From Acinetobacter brisouioides (lineage in GTDB: Bacteria; Pseudomonadota; Gammaproteobacteria; Pseudomonadales; Moraxellaceae), in NCBI RefSeq assembly GCF_004331075.1, contig NZ_SJNX01000003.1:62001-126000 (forward strand): DNA of 64,000 bases, in the 5' to 3' direction. The notes beneath the pieces were generated by a model that was not told where the DNA came from, searched no databases, and saw nothing but the letters and a program-made list of their open reading frames with translations. The position numbers and the translations under genes were made by a program. Shown piece after piece: positions 20,344 through 29,206 of the stretch (position 1 is its first letter; each line of letters starts with the position of its first letter).

Positions 20344-21108
20344 ATGAAAAAAAAATTTTTGATTGGCACCTTATCTTTTCTTTCATCATCATCTTTTGCA
20401 GATAATCAAATTTTAGATGTGAACTACAGTCAGGAAAATAATACTAATCACCAACCAGACTGGAAAACCACTGAACTGAGTTATACTCAGAAAAAAGATG
20501 AAAATTATTGGCAGGTTTTTTTACGCAACTATGACCGCTATGATTTAAATGATAATCAGGTCGAGTTTGATGCAACCGATCTAGTTCATGAAAATCAAAA
20601 TAGTAAAACTTTTTTATCTTATACTTTAGGTGCAGGTGATTTTAATAGTAGTAGTTATTTAGCTGAATTTAAAGCAGGTTTAACTTTACAACAGACTTAT
20701 AAAAATGGCCAAACCTCCCCAATTATTGATTATAAATATTCAAAATATGAGAATTCATCTGTAAACTACTATGGTTTATCTGCAGAAAAATATATCCAAA
20801 ACTGGAGAATATTGGCAGGTTTCTGGGTAAGTGATACCTCTTTCTATAAGCCAACAGCAGGCGTGAAAGCACAGATTAGCTACTATATTCCTCATAGCAG
20901 TAATAGCATAAATTATTATTTCTCGGATGGTAAAGAACCTGAAGTCAGTAATGTATCAACCAAAATTTATCATATTACGAGTCATGCTCTTGCATCAAAA
21001 ATTTTAATCAGCAAGAATTTATATACCAATATCGGATTAACACATACCGTTTATCATGGGAATTACTCAAGGACAGGCTGTCTAGTGGGAATTTCTTATG
21101 ATTTTTGA
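20344..21108 (+). CDS. YaiO-like outer-membrane beta-barrel protein
   Basis: First gene of an AT-rich three-gene cassette. The 254-residue product starts with a short signal peptide (KKKFLIGTLSFLSSSSFA, cleavage after residue 19). It continues with alternating aromatic beta strands (TELSYTQK, WQVFLRNYDRY, YGLSAEKYIQNWRILAGFW, AQISYYIPHS). It ends in GCLVGISYDF with a terminal Phe, the classic outer-membrane insertion signal. Strand pattern and ending match the YaiO family, whose E. coli member is encoded near the glycosyltransferase gene yaiP. Here too a glycosyltransferase follows, so an outer-membrane channel or lock for a glycan is a reasonable inference. The stop codon overlaps the start of the next gene by 11 bp. 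Confidence 0.8.
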   Translation: MKKKFLIGTLSFLSSSSFADNQILDVNYSQENNTNHQPDWKTTELSYTQKKDENYWQVFLRNYDRYDLNDNQVEFDATDLVHENQNSKTFLSYTLGAGDFNSSSYLAEFKAGLTLQQTYKNGQTSPIIDYKYSKYENSSVNYYGLSAEKYIQNWRILAGFWVSDTSFYKPTAGVKAQISYYIPHSSNSINYYFSDGKEPEVSNVSTKIYHITSHALASKILISKNLYTNIGLTHTVYHGNYSRTGCLVGISYDF

Positions 21109-22204
21109 TCAAACCCACTTTATTATTATATTAACGTGGTTAATTACAATTAGTCTTGCACTGGCATGCCAATTGATCTTTGGTATCTCTTACATGAAGA
21201 TGAGAAATCATAAAAATTTGATTAAAAAAACAAAATATGTCAAATTAACAGAAGATTATCTTGACCTTCCTATTCATCAAATCACTTCAAAAAAAATTAA
21301 AAATTCAGATTTTCCTATATTTATTTCATCTTGGTCATTAAAATTTAATTCATCGGATTCAGAAACAAAAAAAAAATTAATTGTGATCGCGAATGTTTTA
21401 GATATTTCAAATAGATGCCTAAAAAAATTAAAACTATCTCAAACACTTATTCATCATAAAAATACGAGAGAAATTTGCCTAATGATACATACATTAGGAA
21501 ATATCTATTATAAAAATAAAAATTCAAAATCAATTCAAAATAATATTCAGATTTTTATTAAAAATAAAATGGATATTATTTCATTTGAAGCATGTATTGC
21601 CTTATTAAAAATCGATAACAATAAATACTACCACCCTGTCCTTGAGGAAATCATCTTGAGAGAAAACTGGAACAATCAAGAATTAAAGCATTTAATGTTG
21701 TTCTTTAACACACCTGCAGCAGTTATCATGATCTTTAATAAAATTAAAAACCATAAAAACTCAAATGAGAAACGTATTATCAAAATAGCATCTAGAACCA
21801 ATAATTTATCAGATTATTCAAGCTATATTTTAAAAAATATGCATGATTTTTCAATTGATAGTGTTTGCTTGGCAATTCGAAATATTAATAGTATTGAGGA
21901 CTTCAGCCTGATTGAAGATTTAAGAAATGGATCAAACTGGGTTTATCATATTAATATTATTCATGCGATTATCAAACTAAATTATTTTTCAGAAGAAAAT
22001 TTTAATTTCTTATTAAAATGTTTACGTAGCTCAAATTGGTGGGTAAGACACCGATCAGCTGAAGCTATTATTAAAAATTATAATTCTGATGAGCATTTAG
22101 TGAATTTTCTAACTAAGTTGATTGACGATCAATTTTCAAAAGAATCACTTCAAGTTGCACTCAATAAAAACAAACTCAACGATAATAATTTTTGGATCCA
22201 GTAA
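21098..22204 (+). CDS. Membrane-anchored HEAT-repeat-like protein
   Basis: Second gene of the cassette, 368 residues. One transmembrane helix lies at the N-terminus (about residues 8-30, FIIILTWLITISLALACQLI). A Lys/Asn/Ile-rich region of short alpha-helical repeats follows. The clearest HEAT-type units are near the C-terminus (LLKCLRSSNWWVRHRSAEAIIKNY, read in pieces around 300-325, and LVNFLTKLIDDQFSKESLQVAL). No catalytic motif is seen. HEAT repeats mediate protein-protein contacts, so it may couple the inner-membrane synthase to the outer-membrane barrel, analogous to the TPR proteins of other exopolysaccharide exporters; this is inference. It overlaps the barrel gene by 11 bp and ends 1 bp before the glycosyltransferase, indicating tight co-translation. 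Confidence 0.72.
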   Translation: MIFDQTHFIIILTWLITISLALACQLIFGISYMKMRNHKNLIKKTKYVKLTEDYLDLPIHQITSKKIKNSDFPIFISSWSLKFNSSDSETKKKLIVIANVLDISNRCLKKLKLSQTLIHHKNTREICLMIHTLGNIYYKNKNSKSIQNNIQIFIKNKMDIISFEACIALLKIDNNKYYHPVLEEIILRENWNNQELKHLMLFFNTPAAVIMIFNKIKNHKNSNEKRIIKIASRTNNLSDYSSYILKNMHDFSIDSVCLAIRNINSIEDFSLIEDLRNGSNWVYHINIIHAIIKLNYFSEENFNFLLKCLRSSNWWVRHRSAEAIIKNYNSDEHLVNFLTKLIDDQFSKESLQVALNKNKLNDNNFWIQ

Positions 22205-22205
22205 C

Positions 22206-23591
22206 ATGAAAGAAATCATTTATGCTTGGGAATTTATTTTCTTTCTTTATTTTATTTTTGTTAATGTAAGTTATTTCTTTCTTAATATTTTAGGTTTTTT
22301 TAGTATTAGCAAGATTCTAAAATCTAACCTGCATGATGTCTGGTTTACAAAGTTTGATGTTTATGACATTCCCATTAGCATTATCACCCCTGCTTACAAT
22401 GAAGAGCTGACCATCGTTGATTCTGTGCAGTCATTACTCAATTTAAATTATTCAGAATTTGAAGTCCTAGTAATTTGTGATGGGCCTAAAGACAATACTT
22501 TAGAAGTACTAATCAAAACTTATGATCTTGTTCCAAATTTGGAAGTTCCAAGATTAAGGCTGGATCACAAACCGATTAAGAAAAACTATATTTCTCTTAA
22601 GGACAAAAGGCTCAAGGTTATTTTTAAAGAGAATGGTGGTAAAGCTGATGCTTTAAACTGCGGGATTAATATCAGCAGTTACCCATTATTTTGCGCAATT
22701 GATGCTGATTCAATTCTCGACTCAGAAGCACTACATAAACTTGTTCAGCCTTTTTCTTTAGAAAATAATACCGTAGCCAGCGGTGGTATTATTCGTATTG
22801 CAAATGGCTGTGAAATTATTGATGGCAAAGTTAAGCATATTGGTATGCCTAAAAGCTGGCTGGAAAAGATTCAAGTAGTTGAGTATCTACGTGCTTATTT
22901 AAATGGCCGTATGGGCTGGGTTGCAATTGATAGCGTCATGATCATTTCTGGTGCTTTTGGACTATTTTCCAAGTCTGCTGTCTTTGATGTGGATGGTTAT
23001 AATCACAACACAGTTGGCGAAGATATGGAATTAGTTCTCAAACTACGCGAACATGCACTAAAAAATAATACCAAGATTAATATTTCTTTTGTTCCAAATG
23101 CTGTTTGTTGGACCCAGTGTCCGAATAATATAAAAATATTAGGATCGCAGAGAAAAAGATGGCAAAAAGGTTTATTAGAAAGCCTTTGGAGTTCAAAAAG
23201 CTTATTATTTAAACCACGCAGTGGCTTACTTGGTTTTTATGCTTTTCCATTTTTTATTCTTGTTGAAGCATTAGGTCCATTTATTGAATTATTTGGTTAT
23301 ATTAGTCTTCTGTTATTTGCTTTTTTGGGTTATATCAATTGGAATTCATGCTTTTACTTCTATTTTCTTGCTTTTTCTTTTGGTTTAATTCTATCATTAG
23401 GCGCAATCTTAATCGAAGTTACATTCTTTAATCATTATACTTCAAAAAGTATATTTCAATTATTTATAGCTTGTATATTAGAAAATCTCTGGTTTAGATA
23501 TATTCATTCTTATTGGAGATTAATTGGGTCAATACAATTTTTAAAAAAATCACCTGCAAGCTGGGGTGAAATGAAAAGAGTTAAATTTTAA
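22206..23591 (+). CDS. Processive family-2 glycosyltransferase (polysaccharide synthase-like)
   Basis: Third gene of the cassette, 461 residues. An N-terminal membrane helix (about 7-34) is followed by a GT-A domain with all motifs of processive beta-glycan synthases: CDG at 91-93, DAD at 166-168, the GED catalytic motif at 271-273 and QRKRW at 315-319. Three or four C-terminal membrane helices follow (about 345-440). This is the architecture of PgaC, cellulose and hyaluronan synthases and YaiP. The product sugar cannot be read from sequence. The ATG at 22206, one base after the previous stop, is preferred to an in-frame TTG at 22122 inside the preceding gene. No PilZ domain is visible, so c-di-GMP control is not indicated. 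Confidence 0.88.
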   Translation: MKEIIYAWEFIFFLYFIFVNVSYFFLNILGFFSISKILKSNLHDVWFTKFDVYDIPISIITPAYNEELTIVDSVQSLLNLNYSEFEVLVICDGPKDNTLEVLIKTYDLVPNLEVPRLRLDHKPIKKNYISLKDKRLKVIFKENGGKADALNCGINISSYPLFCAIDADSILDSEALHKLVQPFSLENNTVASGGIIRIANGCEIIDGKVKHIGMPKSWLEKIQVVEYLRAYLNGRMGWVAIDSVMIISGAFGLFSKSAVFDVDGYNHNTVGEDMELVLKLREHALKNNTKINISFVPNAVCWTQCPNNIKILGSQRKRWQKGLLESLWSSKSLLFKPRSGLLGFYAFPFFILVEALGPFIELFGYISLLLFAFLGYINWNSCFYFYFLAFSFGLILSLGAILIEVTFFNHYTSKSIFQLFIACILENLWFRYIHSYWRLIGSIQFLKKSPASWGEMKRVKF

Positions 23592-23679
23592 TATTAGTAC
23601 TCATTTAAAATCGTTTTATATTTTTATACTCTCCTATTTATTAAAAATATAGATACAAATCTCTATGCTACAATTCTCT

Positions 23680-23724
23680 GATTGATCTTTTTATTTCTCC
23701 TATAAGGAAAAATAAAAAGATCTG
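23680..23724. terminator. Bidirectional terminator between cassette and crbR
   Basis: A long imperfect inverted repeat (GATCTTTTTATTT ... AAATAAAAAGATC around CTCCTATAAGG) lies between the convergent glycosyltransferase and response regulator genes, with U-rich arms on either transcript. Confidence 0.6.
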
Positions 23725-23744
23725 TTAAAAAGAAAATCTAGTAT

Positions 23745-24395
23745 TTAAATTTTCTTTTCATCAATATTCAATGCACTGATAGCCAAAACCGCTTGAGTAC
23801 GGTTTTGTACGCCCAGTTTTCTAAAAATCGCAGTGACATGGGCCTTAATAGTCGCTTCAGAAACATCAAGCTCGTAGGCAATCTGTTTATTTAGCAAACC
23901 TTCAGCAACCATCATTAAGACACGGAACTGCTGTGGAGTTAATGACTGAATTCGCTCTGCCAATGCTGTTTCATCCGCTGCACGCGGGTCAAAACTGATG
24001 TTGGCGGGTAGATTGGGTGGTAACCAGATTTCACCCTCAAGCACCTGACGAATTGCTTCACCAATATGACTCGGGTGAGCCGATTTTGGAATGTAGCCCA
24101 TTGCTCCATGTGCAATTGCACGCTGAATAATACTGGCTTCTTCATGTGCTGAAACCACAATAATCGGAATAGTTGGATATTGAGCACGAACGTGTACCAG
24201 TGCCGAAAAACCCGATGCACCAGGCAAGTTCAAGTCCAATAGGACAAGATCTGGTTCAGTTCCATTTTCAAGGCGTGCGTAAAACTCGTTTACTGCTGCT
24301 GTTTCATGAATTTGAGCTTGCGGAAAGCTATAACGCACTGCTTGAATCAGTGCGTGACGAAACAGGGGATGATCATCAACGATTAGTATATTCAT
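23745..24395 (-). CDS. crbR: LuxR-family response regulator (CrbR/ErdR type)
   Basis: A 216-residue two-domain response regulator. The receiver domain (residues 1-120) has the acidic pair VDDHP and phospho-acceptor D54 in LVLLDLNLPGASG. The C-terminal NarL/LuxR helix-turn-helix (about 148-210) reads SLTPQQFRVLMMVAEGLLNKQIA and ATIKAHVTAIFRKLGVQNRT. CrbR (Vibrio) and ErdR (Pseudomonas) are regulators of this type that activate acs in response to the SSS-type kinase. Position between crbS and acs fits that role. The ATG at 24395 is chosen over an in-frame TTG at 24401. It lies downstream of acs on the same strand but 361 bp away, with a hairpin between, so it probably has its own promoter. Confidence 0.9.
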   Translation of the reverse strand: MNILIVDDHPLFRHALIQAVRYSFPQAQIHETAAVNEFYARLENGTEPDLVLLDLNLPGASGFSALVHVRAQYPTIPIIVVSAHEEASIIQRAIAHGAMGYIPKSAHPSHIGEAIRQVLEGEIWLPPNLPANISFDPRAADETALAERIQSLTPQQFRVLMMVAEGLLNKQIAYELDVSEATIKAHVTAIFRKLGVQNRTQAVLAISALNIDEKKI

Positions 24396-24696
24396 AAGCA
24401 ATTTGGCTATATATTTGGCGTAGCCTAGCCTTCCACTCTATGCTACAACTTTATGTCTGTATACAAATATTACCGAATTTTTACCAACTTTGTTGTGCGA
24501 TTCGATAGGTTTCTGCATTTTTTACTATCTGCTCAAAAAAAATTAACAATATATGATGATCTAAAGATCAGGTTATTTTTCTTAAGCACAATGCTAACAT
24601 ACTGCATTTTTATAGATAAATCAAAAAGATGTTTAAATAGCCTGCGCATCTTTTATTTATTTCCTGTTCATCAGGACATGTTAAAGCAACGCTCTT
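24396..24696. other. AT-rich intergenic region upstream of crbR
   Basis: Presumed promoter region of crbR (leftward). A short open frame on the + strand (24453-24698) encodes a low-complexity aromatic and hydrophobic peptide with no ribosome-binding site and is not accepted as a gene. Nothing else was recognised. Confidence 0.4.
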
Positions 24697-24727
24697 AATG
24701 CCACATCAAAGTGGCATTTATTTAAGC
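24696..24727 (-). terminator. Probable terminator of acs
   Basis: Perfect stem AATGCCAC/GTGGCATT with loop TTTGAT, 30 bp downstream of the acs stop. The T tail is weak on the minus strand. Confidence 0.55.
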
Positions 24728-24756
24728 TATATTCGCTATTTCGCCTCAAAAATTGG

Positions 24757-26706
24757 CTATTTTTGCGTTTTCCCAATCACAGTTGCAATTAATTGTTCGA
24801 CCACCTGTGGATCTGCAAGCGTAGATGTATCTCCTAGACTATCGAGTTCACCCATCACAATTTTACGCAAAATACGCCGCATAATTTTGCCTGAACGGGT
24901 TTTTGGCAAAGCACTCGCCCAGTAAATGGCATCAGGCGTTGCAATCGGCCCCAAGACCTTACGCACCCATCGAACCAAGGCTTCTCGTAATTGCTCCGAC
25001 TCAGCATAATCAGCTTGCAAGGTAACAAAAGCACAAATCCCCTGTCCTTTAACTTCATGCGGCATTCCCACCACGGCGGCTTCTGCAACCGCTTCATGTG
25101 CAACCAGCGCACTCTCAATTTCGGCAGTTCCCAAACGATGCCCCGATACATTCAAGACATCATCTACCCGTCCCGTAATCCAGTAGTAACCGTCTTCATC
25201 ACGGCGCGCGCCATCTCCTGTAAAATAATAGCCTTTATAAGTCAGAAAATAGGTTTCTATAAAACGCTGCTGATTGCCCCAAATACTGCGCATTTGCCCC
25301 GGCCATGAATCCTTAATCACCAAATTACCTTCACCCACGCCTTGTATTTCACAGCCTTCTACATCCAGCAAGGCGGGCTGAACGCCATAAAATGGACGGG
25401 TTGCAGAACCTGGTTTTAATGCCGTTGCACCAGGTAAAGGGGTTATCATCATGCCACCCGTCTCAGTTTGCCACCATGTGTCTAAAATTGGGCAGCGCTC
25501 CTCACCAACGACATGATAAAACCAGTGCCATGCTTCAGGATTAATCGGTTCACCTGCGGTTGCCAACAAACGTAAAGTACTGCGATTACTTTCCCGCACA
25601 TAGGCATCGCCTTCACGCATCATGGCGCGAATCGCGGTGGGTGCTGTATATAAAATCGTGACTTTATGTTTATCAATAATATGTCCGATGCGTGCCCATG
25701 TTGGGTATTGTGGAATTCCCTCAAACATCAGTGTGGTTGTGCCCGTTGCCAGTGGTGCATAAACGGCGTAGGAATGTCCCGTAATCCAGCCAATATCAGC
25801 GGTACACCAGTAAACATCATCTTGTTTTAAATCAAAAACCTCTCGAAAAGTTGTGACTGCATAGACTAAATAACCCCCTGTGGTATGCAGTACACCTTTG
25901 GGCTTACCTGTTGAACCCGAGGTATACAAAATAAAGAGTGGATCTTCAGCCTGCATCGGTTCAGGCGGGCAAATTTCATCGACCTCCATTTGCAGCATGT
26001 GATACCACAAATCGCGTTCAGGATAAAAATTGATGGGATTGCCTGTGCGATGTACCACAATCACATGCTCAACTGTTGCTGTGCCTGATTGTTCCAATGC
26101 CAGATCGACATTTTGTTTGAGTGGTAACAGCTTGCCACCCCGCATGCCAGCATCGGCAGTGATGATCATTTTGGCTTGGCTGTCTTCAATTCGACTCGCT
26201 AGAGCATCGGGAGAAAACCCGCCAAATACCACGCAATGCACTGCCCCAATTCGCGCGCACGCCAACATGGCAATGGTGGCTTCACTAACCATCGGCATAT
26301 ACAAAATCACCCGATCGCCTTTAGAAATGCCATATTTTTTCAAGGCATTGGCAAAACGGCAGACTTCGCTATACAACTCTTTATAAGAAATAATTTTATG
26401 TCGCGAAGGATGATCCCCTTCCCAAATAATCGCAGGTTTATGTGGATGCTCTTTTAAATGCCGATCTAAACAATTAGCACAGACATTGAGCTGACCATCG
26501 GCAAACCACTCGATTTTAAAATGCTCAGGGTCATAACTGGTATTTTTGACTTGTGTAAATGGCTTGATCCAGTCGATATACCGAGCCTGCTCTGCCCAAA
26601 AATGATCTGGATCATCAATCGATTGTTGATAGCGCTGAAAGTATTCGTGTTCCAACGTACGCGCAGTTTTTTTGAATTCTTCGGGAACGGGATAAATTTC
26701 TTGCAT
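24757..26706 (-). CDS. acs: Acetyl-CoA synthetase (AMP-forming)
   Basis: Ligates acetate and CoA with ATP via acetyl-AMP, the high-affinity scavenging route for acetate. The 649-residue product has the AMP-binding motif [20 protein letters not shown] (near residue 262), the WWQTETGG motif (near 412), the [20 protein letters not shown] hinge region, and the acetylatable lysine motif [13 protein letters not shown] near 608. Length equals the E. coli enzyme (652). It is divergent from the DUF805 gene. Its expression is probably activated by CrbR, encoded just downstream, as in other gammaproteobacteria with the CrbS/R pair; a binding site was not identified by eye. Confidence 0.97.
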   Translation of the reverse strand: MQEIYPVPEEFKKTARTLEHEYFQRYQQSIDDPDHFWAEQARYIDWIKPFTQVKNTSYDPEHFKIEWFADGQLNVCANCLDRHLKEHPHKPAIIWEGDHPSRHKIISYKELYSEVCRFANALKKYGISKGDRVILYMPMVSEATIAMLACARIGAVHCVVFGGFSPDALASRIEDSQAKMIITADAGMRGGKLLPLKQNVDLALEQSGTATVEHVIVVHRTGNPINFYPERDLWYHMLQMEVDEICPPEPMQAEDPLFILYTSGSTGKPKGVLHTTGGYLVYAVTTFREVFDLKQDDVYWCTADIGWITGHSYAVYAPLATGTTTLMFEGIPQYPTWARIGHIIDKHKVTILYTAPTAIRAMMREGDAYVRESNRSTLRLLATAGEPINPEAWHWFYHVVGEERCPILDTWWQTETGGMMITPLPGATALKPGSATRPFYGVQPALLDVEGCEIQGVGEGNLVIKDSWPGQMRSIWGNQQRFIETYFLTYKGYYFTGDGARRDEDGYYWITGRVDDVLNVSGHRLGTAEIESALVAHEAVAEAAVVGMPHEVKGQGICAFVTLQADYAESEQLREALVRWVRKVLGPIATPDAIYWASALPKTRSGKIMRRILRKIVMGELDSLGDTSTLADPQVVEQLIATVIGKTQK

Positions 26707-26869
26707 AGACTGACTTCCTTGAATAGATAGTGCAGTTTCATCATGAAATGCATGTTGTTTTTGTTTGTTATTTTTCCACCATAAAGATTATTTAAGTACA
26801 ATATTTCAACACAAGGCACACTTGTATCGTATAATTTTTGTACATGACTTCATTCTAGGGAAAGACCGT

Positions 26870-27451
26870 ATGCCATCTCAAAATTCAGCGTCTTTTTTTG
26901 GTAAAGCCACTCCCCAGCATGCTCACACACTTTTGTCTTGTGAAGGTCGGCTTGGTCGTCTGAGCTATATCGCCCGTTTTGGTTTTTTGCATTTCCTGTT
27001 TATCGGCATGCTTTCTGTGGCAGCACAAGGGATGCATTTGATCAACTGGAATACAATGATGCTCCGCACGTCCCATCTGCCAGAGCCTTCTTTTTTCATG
27101 TTGACTGGTGGGCTCATTTTATTGTTGTTGTATAGTTATCTTATGATTGTCTTTATGATTCGGCGGTTACATGATCTGAATCAAAGCGGCTGGATGAGCC
27201 TATTACTCCTCATTCCGATGCTTAACCTCCTGTTTAGCCTGTATCTGGTTTTGGCACGAGGAACACCTCATGCAAACAATTATGGATTAGTTCCTCACAC
27301 TGCTTTTTGGGAGAAGCTCTGTGCATGGTTAGTCATTGTGTTATTTATCATCAGTCTGGCAAGCAGTAGTATGCGTATTTCCTACATGATGGGTACAGGT
27401 GAATTGGAGAGCCCACATCAAATCATGAAACAGGGTATGCAATATTTCTAA
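26870..27451 (+). CDS. DUF805 inner-membrane protein
   Basis: A 193-residue membrane protein with the DUF805 pattern. A GRLGRLSYIARFGFLH segment precedes the first helix, then come about four hydrophobic helices and the conserved charged loop IRRLHDLNQSGW between helices two and three. The C-terminal half holds LVPHTAFWEKL and another helix. The molecular function of the family is unknown. The ATG at 26870 is chosen because AGGGAAAG lies just before it and the upstream extension (to 26765) has no family match. It is followed 63 bp later by the MscS gene on the same strand. Confidence 0.85.
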   Translation: MPSQNSASFFGKATPQHAHTLLSCEGRLGRLSYIARFGFLHFLFIGMLSVAAQGMHLINWNTMMLRTSHLPEPSFFMLTGGLILLLLYSYLMIVFMIRRLHDLNQSGWMSLLLLIPMLNLLFSLYLVLARGTPHANNYGLVPHTAFWEKLCAWLVIVLFIISLASSSMRISYMMGTGELESPHQIMKQGMQYF

Positions 27452-27514
27452 GATTACTCTACGTTTCTTTACTCAACTTTATACTTTTTAAGGCAGAATA
27501 TAGCGCTTTGAAGT

Positions 27515-28513
27515 TTGGAACAAATCGACGTGGCAGAGCATCAATCCTCAACCATACAAAATGTGGCACAAGATACCACTCAACTGCTACAAGAAGCGGG
27601 CAAAAAAACCACGCAAACAGTATTGGAACATAGCAGCAAGTACCATGACGCTTATACGACTATCGACAAGATCATGGACAGTTTCTGGGAACGCGTTCCT
27701 TATATCTGTATTGCAATTGTGGTCTTTATCATTTTCTGGTTATTGACCAAACTGTTTAAATTTTTTGTGCGTAAAACGCTGGAAAATCGCTCCTATACTC
27801 GCCAAAACCTGGTTTTAGTACTCAACCGAGTCGGTACATCTGCCATTTTATTCTTTGGTTTCCTGATTGCGCTCGTAATTTCAATTCCAGGCTTTACCCC
27901 TGGGCAACTGATGAGTGCTTTGGGAATCGGTTCGGTCGCCATTGGTTTTGCTTTTAAAGATATTTTTCAGAACCTGCTGTCAGGGCTTTTAATTTTGCTC
28001 AGCGAACCTTTCCGTATTGGCGATGACATTATCTGTAATGGTCTGGAAGGAACGGTTGAAGATATTCAGATTCGCGCCACTTTTTTACGTTCTTATGATG
28101 GTCGCCGCATCGTGATTCCAAATGCCACGGTTTATACCAGCGCGATTACGGTCAATACTGCCTATCAGCGTCGCCGCTGTGAGTTTATGGTCGGGATTGG
28201 TTATGAAGACGATGTGAAAAAAGCCAAAGAGATTATTTTAAAAATTCTGGATGAAAACCGTAATGTGTTGAGCCAGCCTGCTTTCTCGGTGAATGTCACT
28301 GCTTTAGCCGATTTCTCGGTCAATCTGACGGTACGCTGGTGGGTAGATACCACAGAAACCACGATTGCTGCCTCAGCCAGTGAAATTCAGGAACATGTCA
28401 TGCTGGCTTTTGAAGAACACCAGATTTCGATTCCATACCCAATCCGTGAAGTGAAAGTGCATCGTGCCGAGCTGCATACGGATGAAATTGCCGTGCAAGC
28501 ATCAGGCAGTTAA
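27515..28513 (+). CDS. mscS: MscS-family small-conductance mechanosensitive channel
   Basis: Heptameric inner-membrane channel that opens under membrane tension to relieve hypo-osmotic shock. The 332-residue product has an N-terminal extension of about 60 residues, then helices TM1 (about 66-86), TM2 and the glycine/alanine-rich pore helix TM3 (LMSALGIGSVAIGFAFKD, about 128-145). The beta domain (GDDIICNGLEGTVEDIQIRATFLRSYDGRR) and the alpha/beta C-terminal domain follow. No ATG is available at the 5' end: the frame opens with TTG at 27515 or GTG at 27530, and the latter has GGA about eleven bases upstream. The 3' end overlaps the convergent rsmE by 12 bp. Confidence 0.92.
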   Translation: MEQIDVAEHQSSTIQNVAQDTTQLLQEAGKKTTQTVLEHSSKYHDAYTTIDKIMDSFWERVPYICIAIVVFIIFWLLTKLFKFFVRKTLENRSYTRQNLVLVLNRVGTSAILFFGFLIALVISIPGFTPGQLMSALGIGSVAIGFAFKDIFQNLLSGLLILLSEPFRIGDDIICNGLEGTVEDIQIRATFLRSYDGRRIVIPNATVYTSAITVNTAYQRRRCEFMVGIGYEDDVKKAKEIILKILDENRNVLSQPAFSVNVTALADFSVNLTVRWWVDTTETTIAASASEIQEHVMLAFEEHQISIPYPIREVKVHRAELHTDEIAVQASGS

Positions 28514-29206
28514 ACGCCCTAAAACATACGAGACCGCTGTTTCAGTTCTTAAAATACGGTTGCCCAAACTAAAACTTTGGCAGCCGTTTTTTTCGAGTAA
28601 ATCAACCTCATAAGGAATAAAACCACCTTCAGGGCCAATCAATAACTGACAATGCTGTGCCTGTAATTTAGACATACCCTGATGGGCATAAGGATGTGCC
28701 ACAAAACTCGGACACTCTGCCGTTGTCCACTCTGACAAGACATCTTCCACGAACGGTTTAAAACGGCGATACAGCTCAATTTTAGGCGCAATCGTATCTC
28801 CCGCTTGTTCCAGACCCAGCGTAACGTAATCATCCAGCTGTTGTAAAAATGGCGTTTGCCAGTAACTTTTATCGACACGATAACTATGGATCAGTACTAG
28901 CTTTTCCACGCCCAAGGTCACACTGTCCATCACCAGACGACGTAACACTTTCGGGCGGGGCAAAGCCACAATGAGCGTCACGGGCAATTTTTCAGGAATC
29001 GCCAATTCCTGTACGGGTTTGACCAGCACTTGCTCCGCCGAAACTGCCAGCACTTCAGCCAGATAGCGTTTGCCTTCCCGAATACCCACCTTTAGCTGAT
29101 CACCGACTTTGAGATTCAAATGTTGCTGCAAATGCTGTAACTGACGGGGTTCACGAATTGCCCAAACATCACTTTCGGGTGGCTGAGCCAACAAAACCAG
29201 ATTCAT
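28502..29206 (-). CDS. rsmE: 16S rRNA (uracil(1498)-N(3))-methyltransferase
   Basis: Methylates U1498 of 16S rRNA with S-adenosylmethionine. The 234-residue SPOUT protein has an N-terminal PUA-like domain and the C-terminal trefoil-knot motif QLLIGPEGGFIPYEVDLLE, with the conserved LGNRILRTETA at about 215-225. It overlaps the stop region of waaA by 4 bp (waaA upstream), so the two are translationally coupled, and it overlaps the convergent mscS at its 3' end by 12 bp. Such tight packing is common for this pair of housekeeping genes. Confidence 0.95.
   Translation of the reverse strand: MNLVLLAQPPESDVWAIREPRQLQHLQQHLNLKVGDQLKVGIREGKRYLAEVLAVSAEQVLVKPVQELAIPEKLPVTLIVALPRPKVLRRLVMDSVTLGVEKLVLIHSYRVDKSYWQTPFLQQLDDYVTLGLEQAGDTIAPKIELYRRFKPFVEDVLSEWTTAECPSFVAHPYAHQGMSKLQAQHCQLLIGPEGGFIPYEVDLLEKNGCQSFSLGNRILRTETAVSYVLGRLTA

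Noticed and set aside
24453..24698. 81-codon open frame on the + strand between crbR and acs
   Set aside because: Low-complexity aromatic/hydrophobic peptide in AT-rich DNA, no ribosome-binding site, overlaps the acs terminator hairpin.
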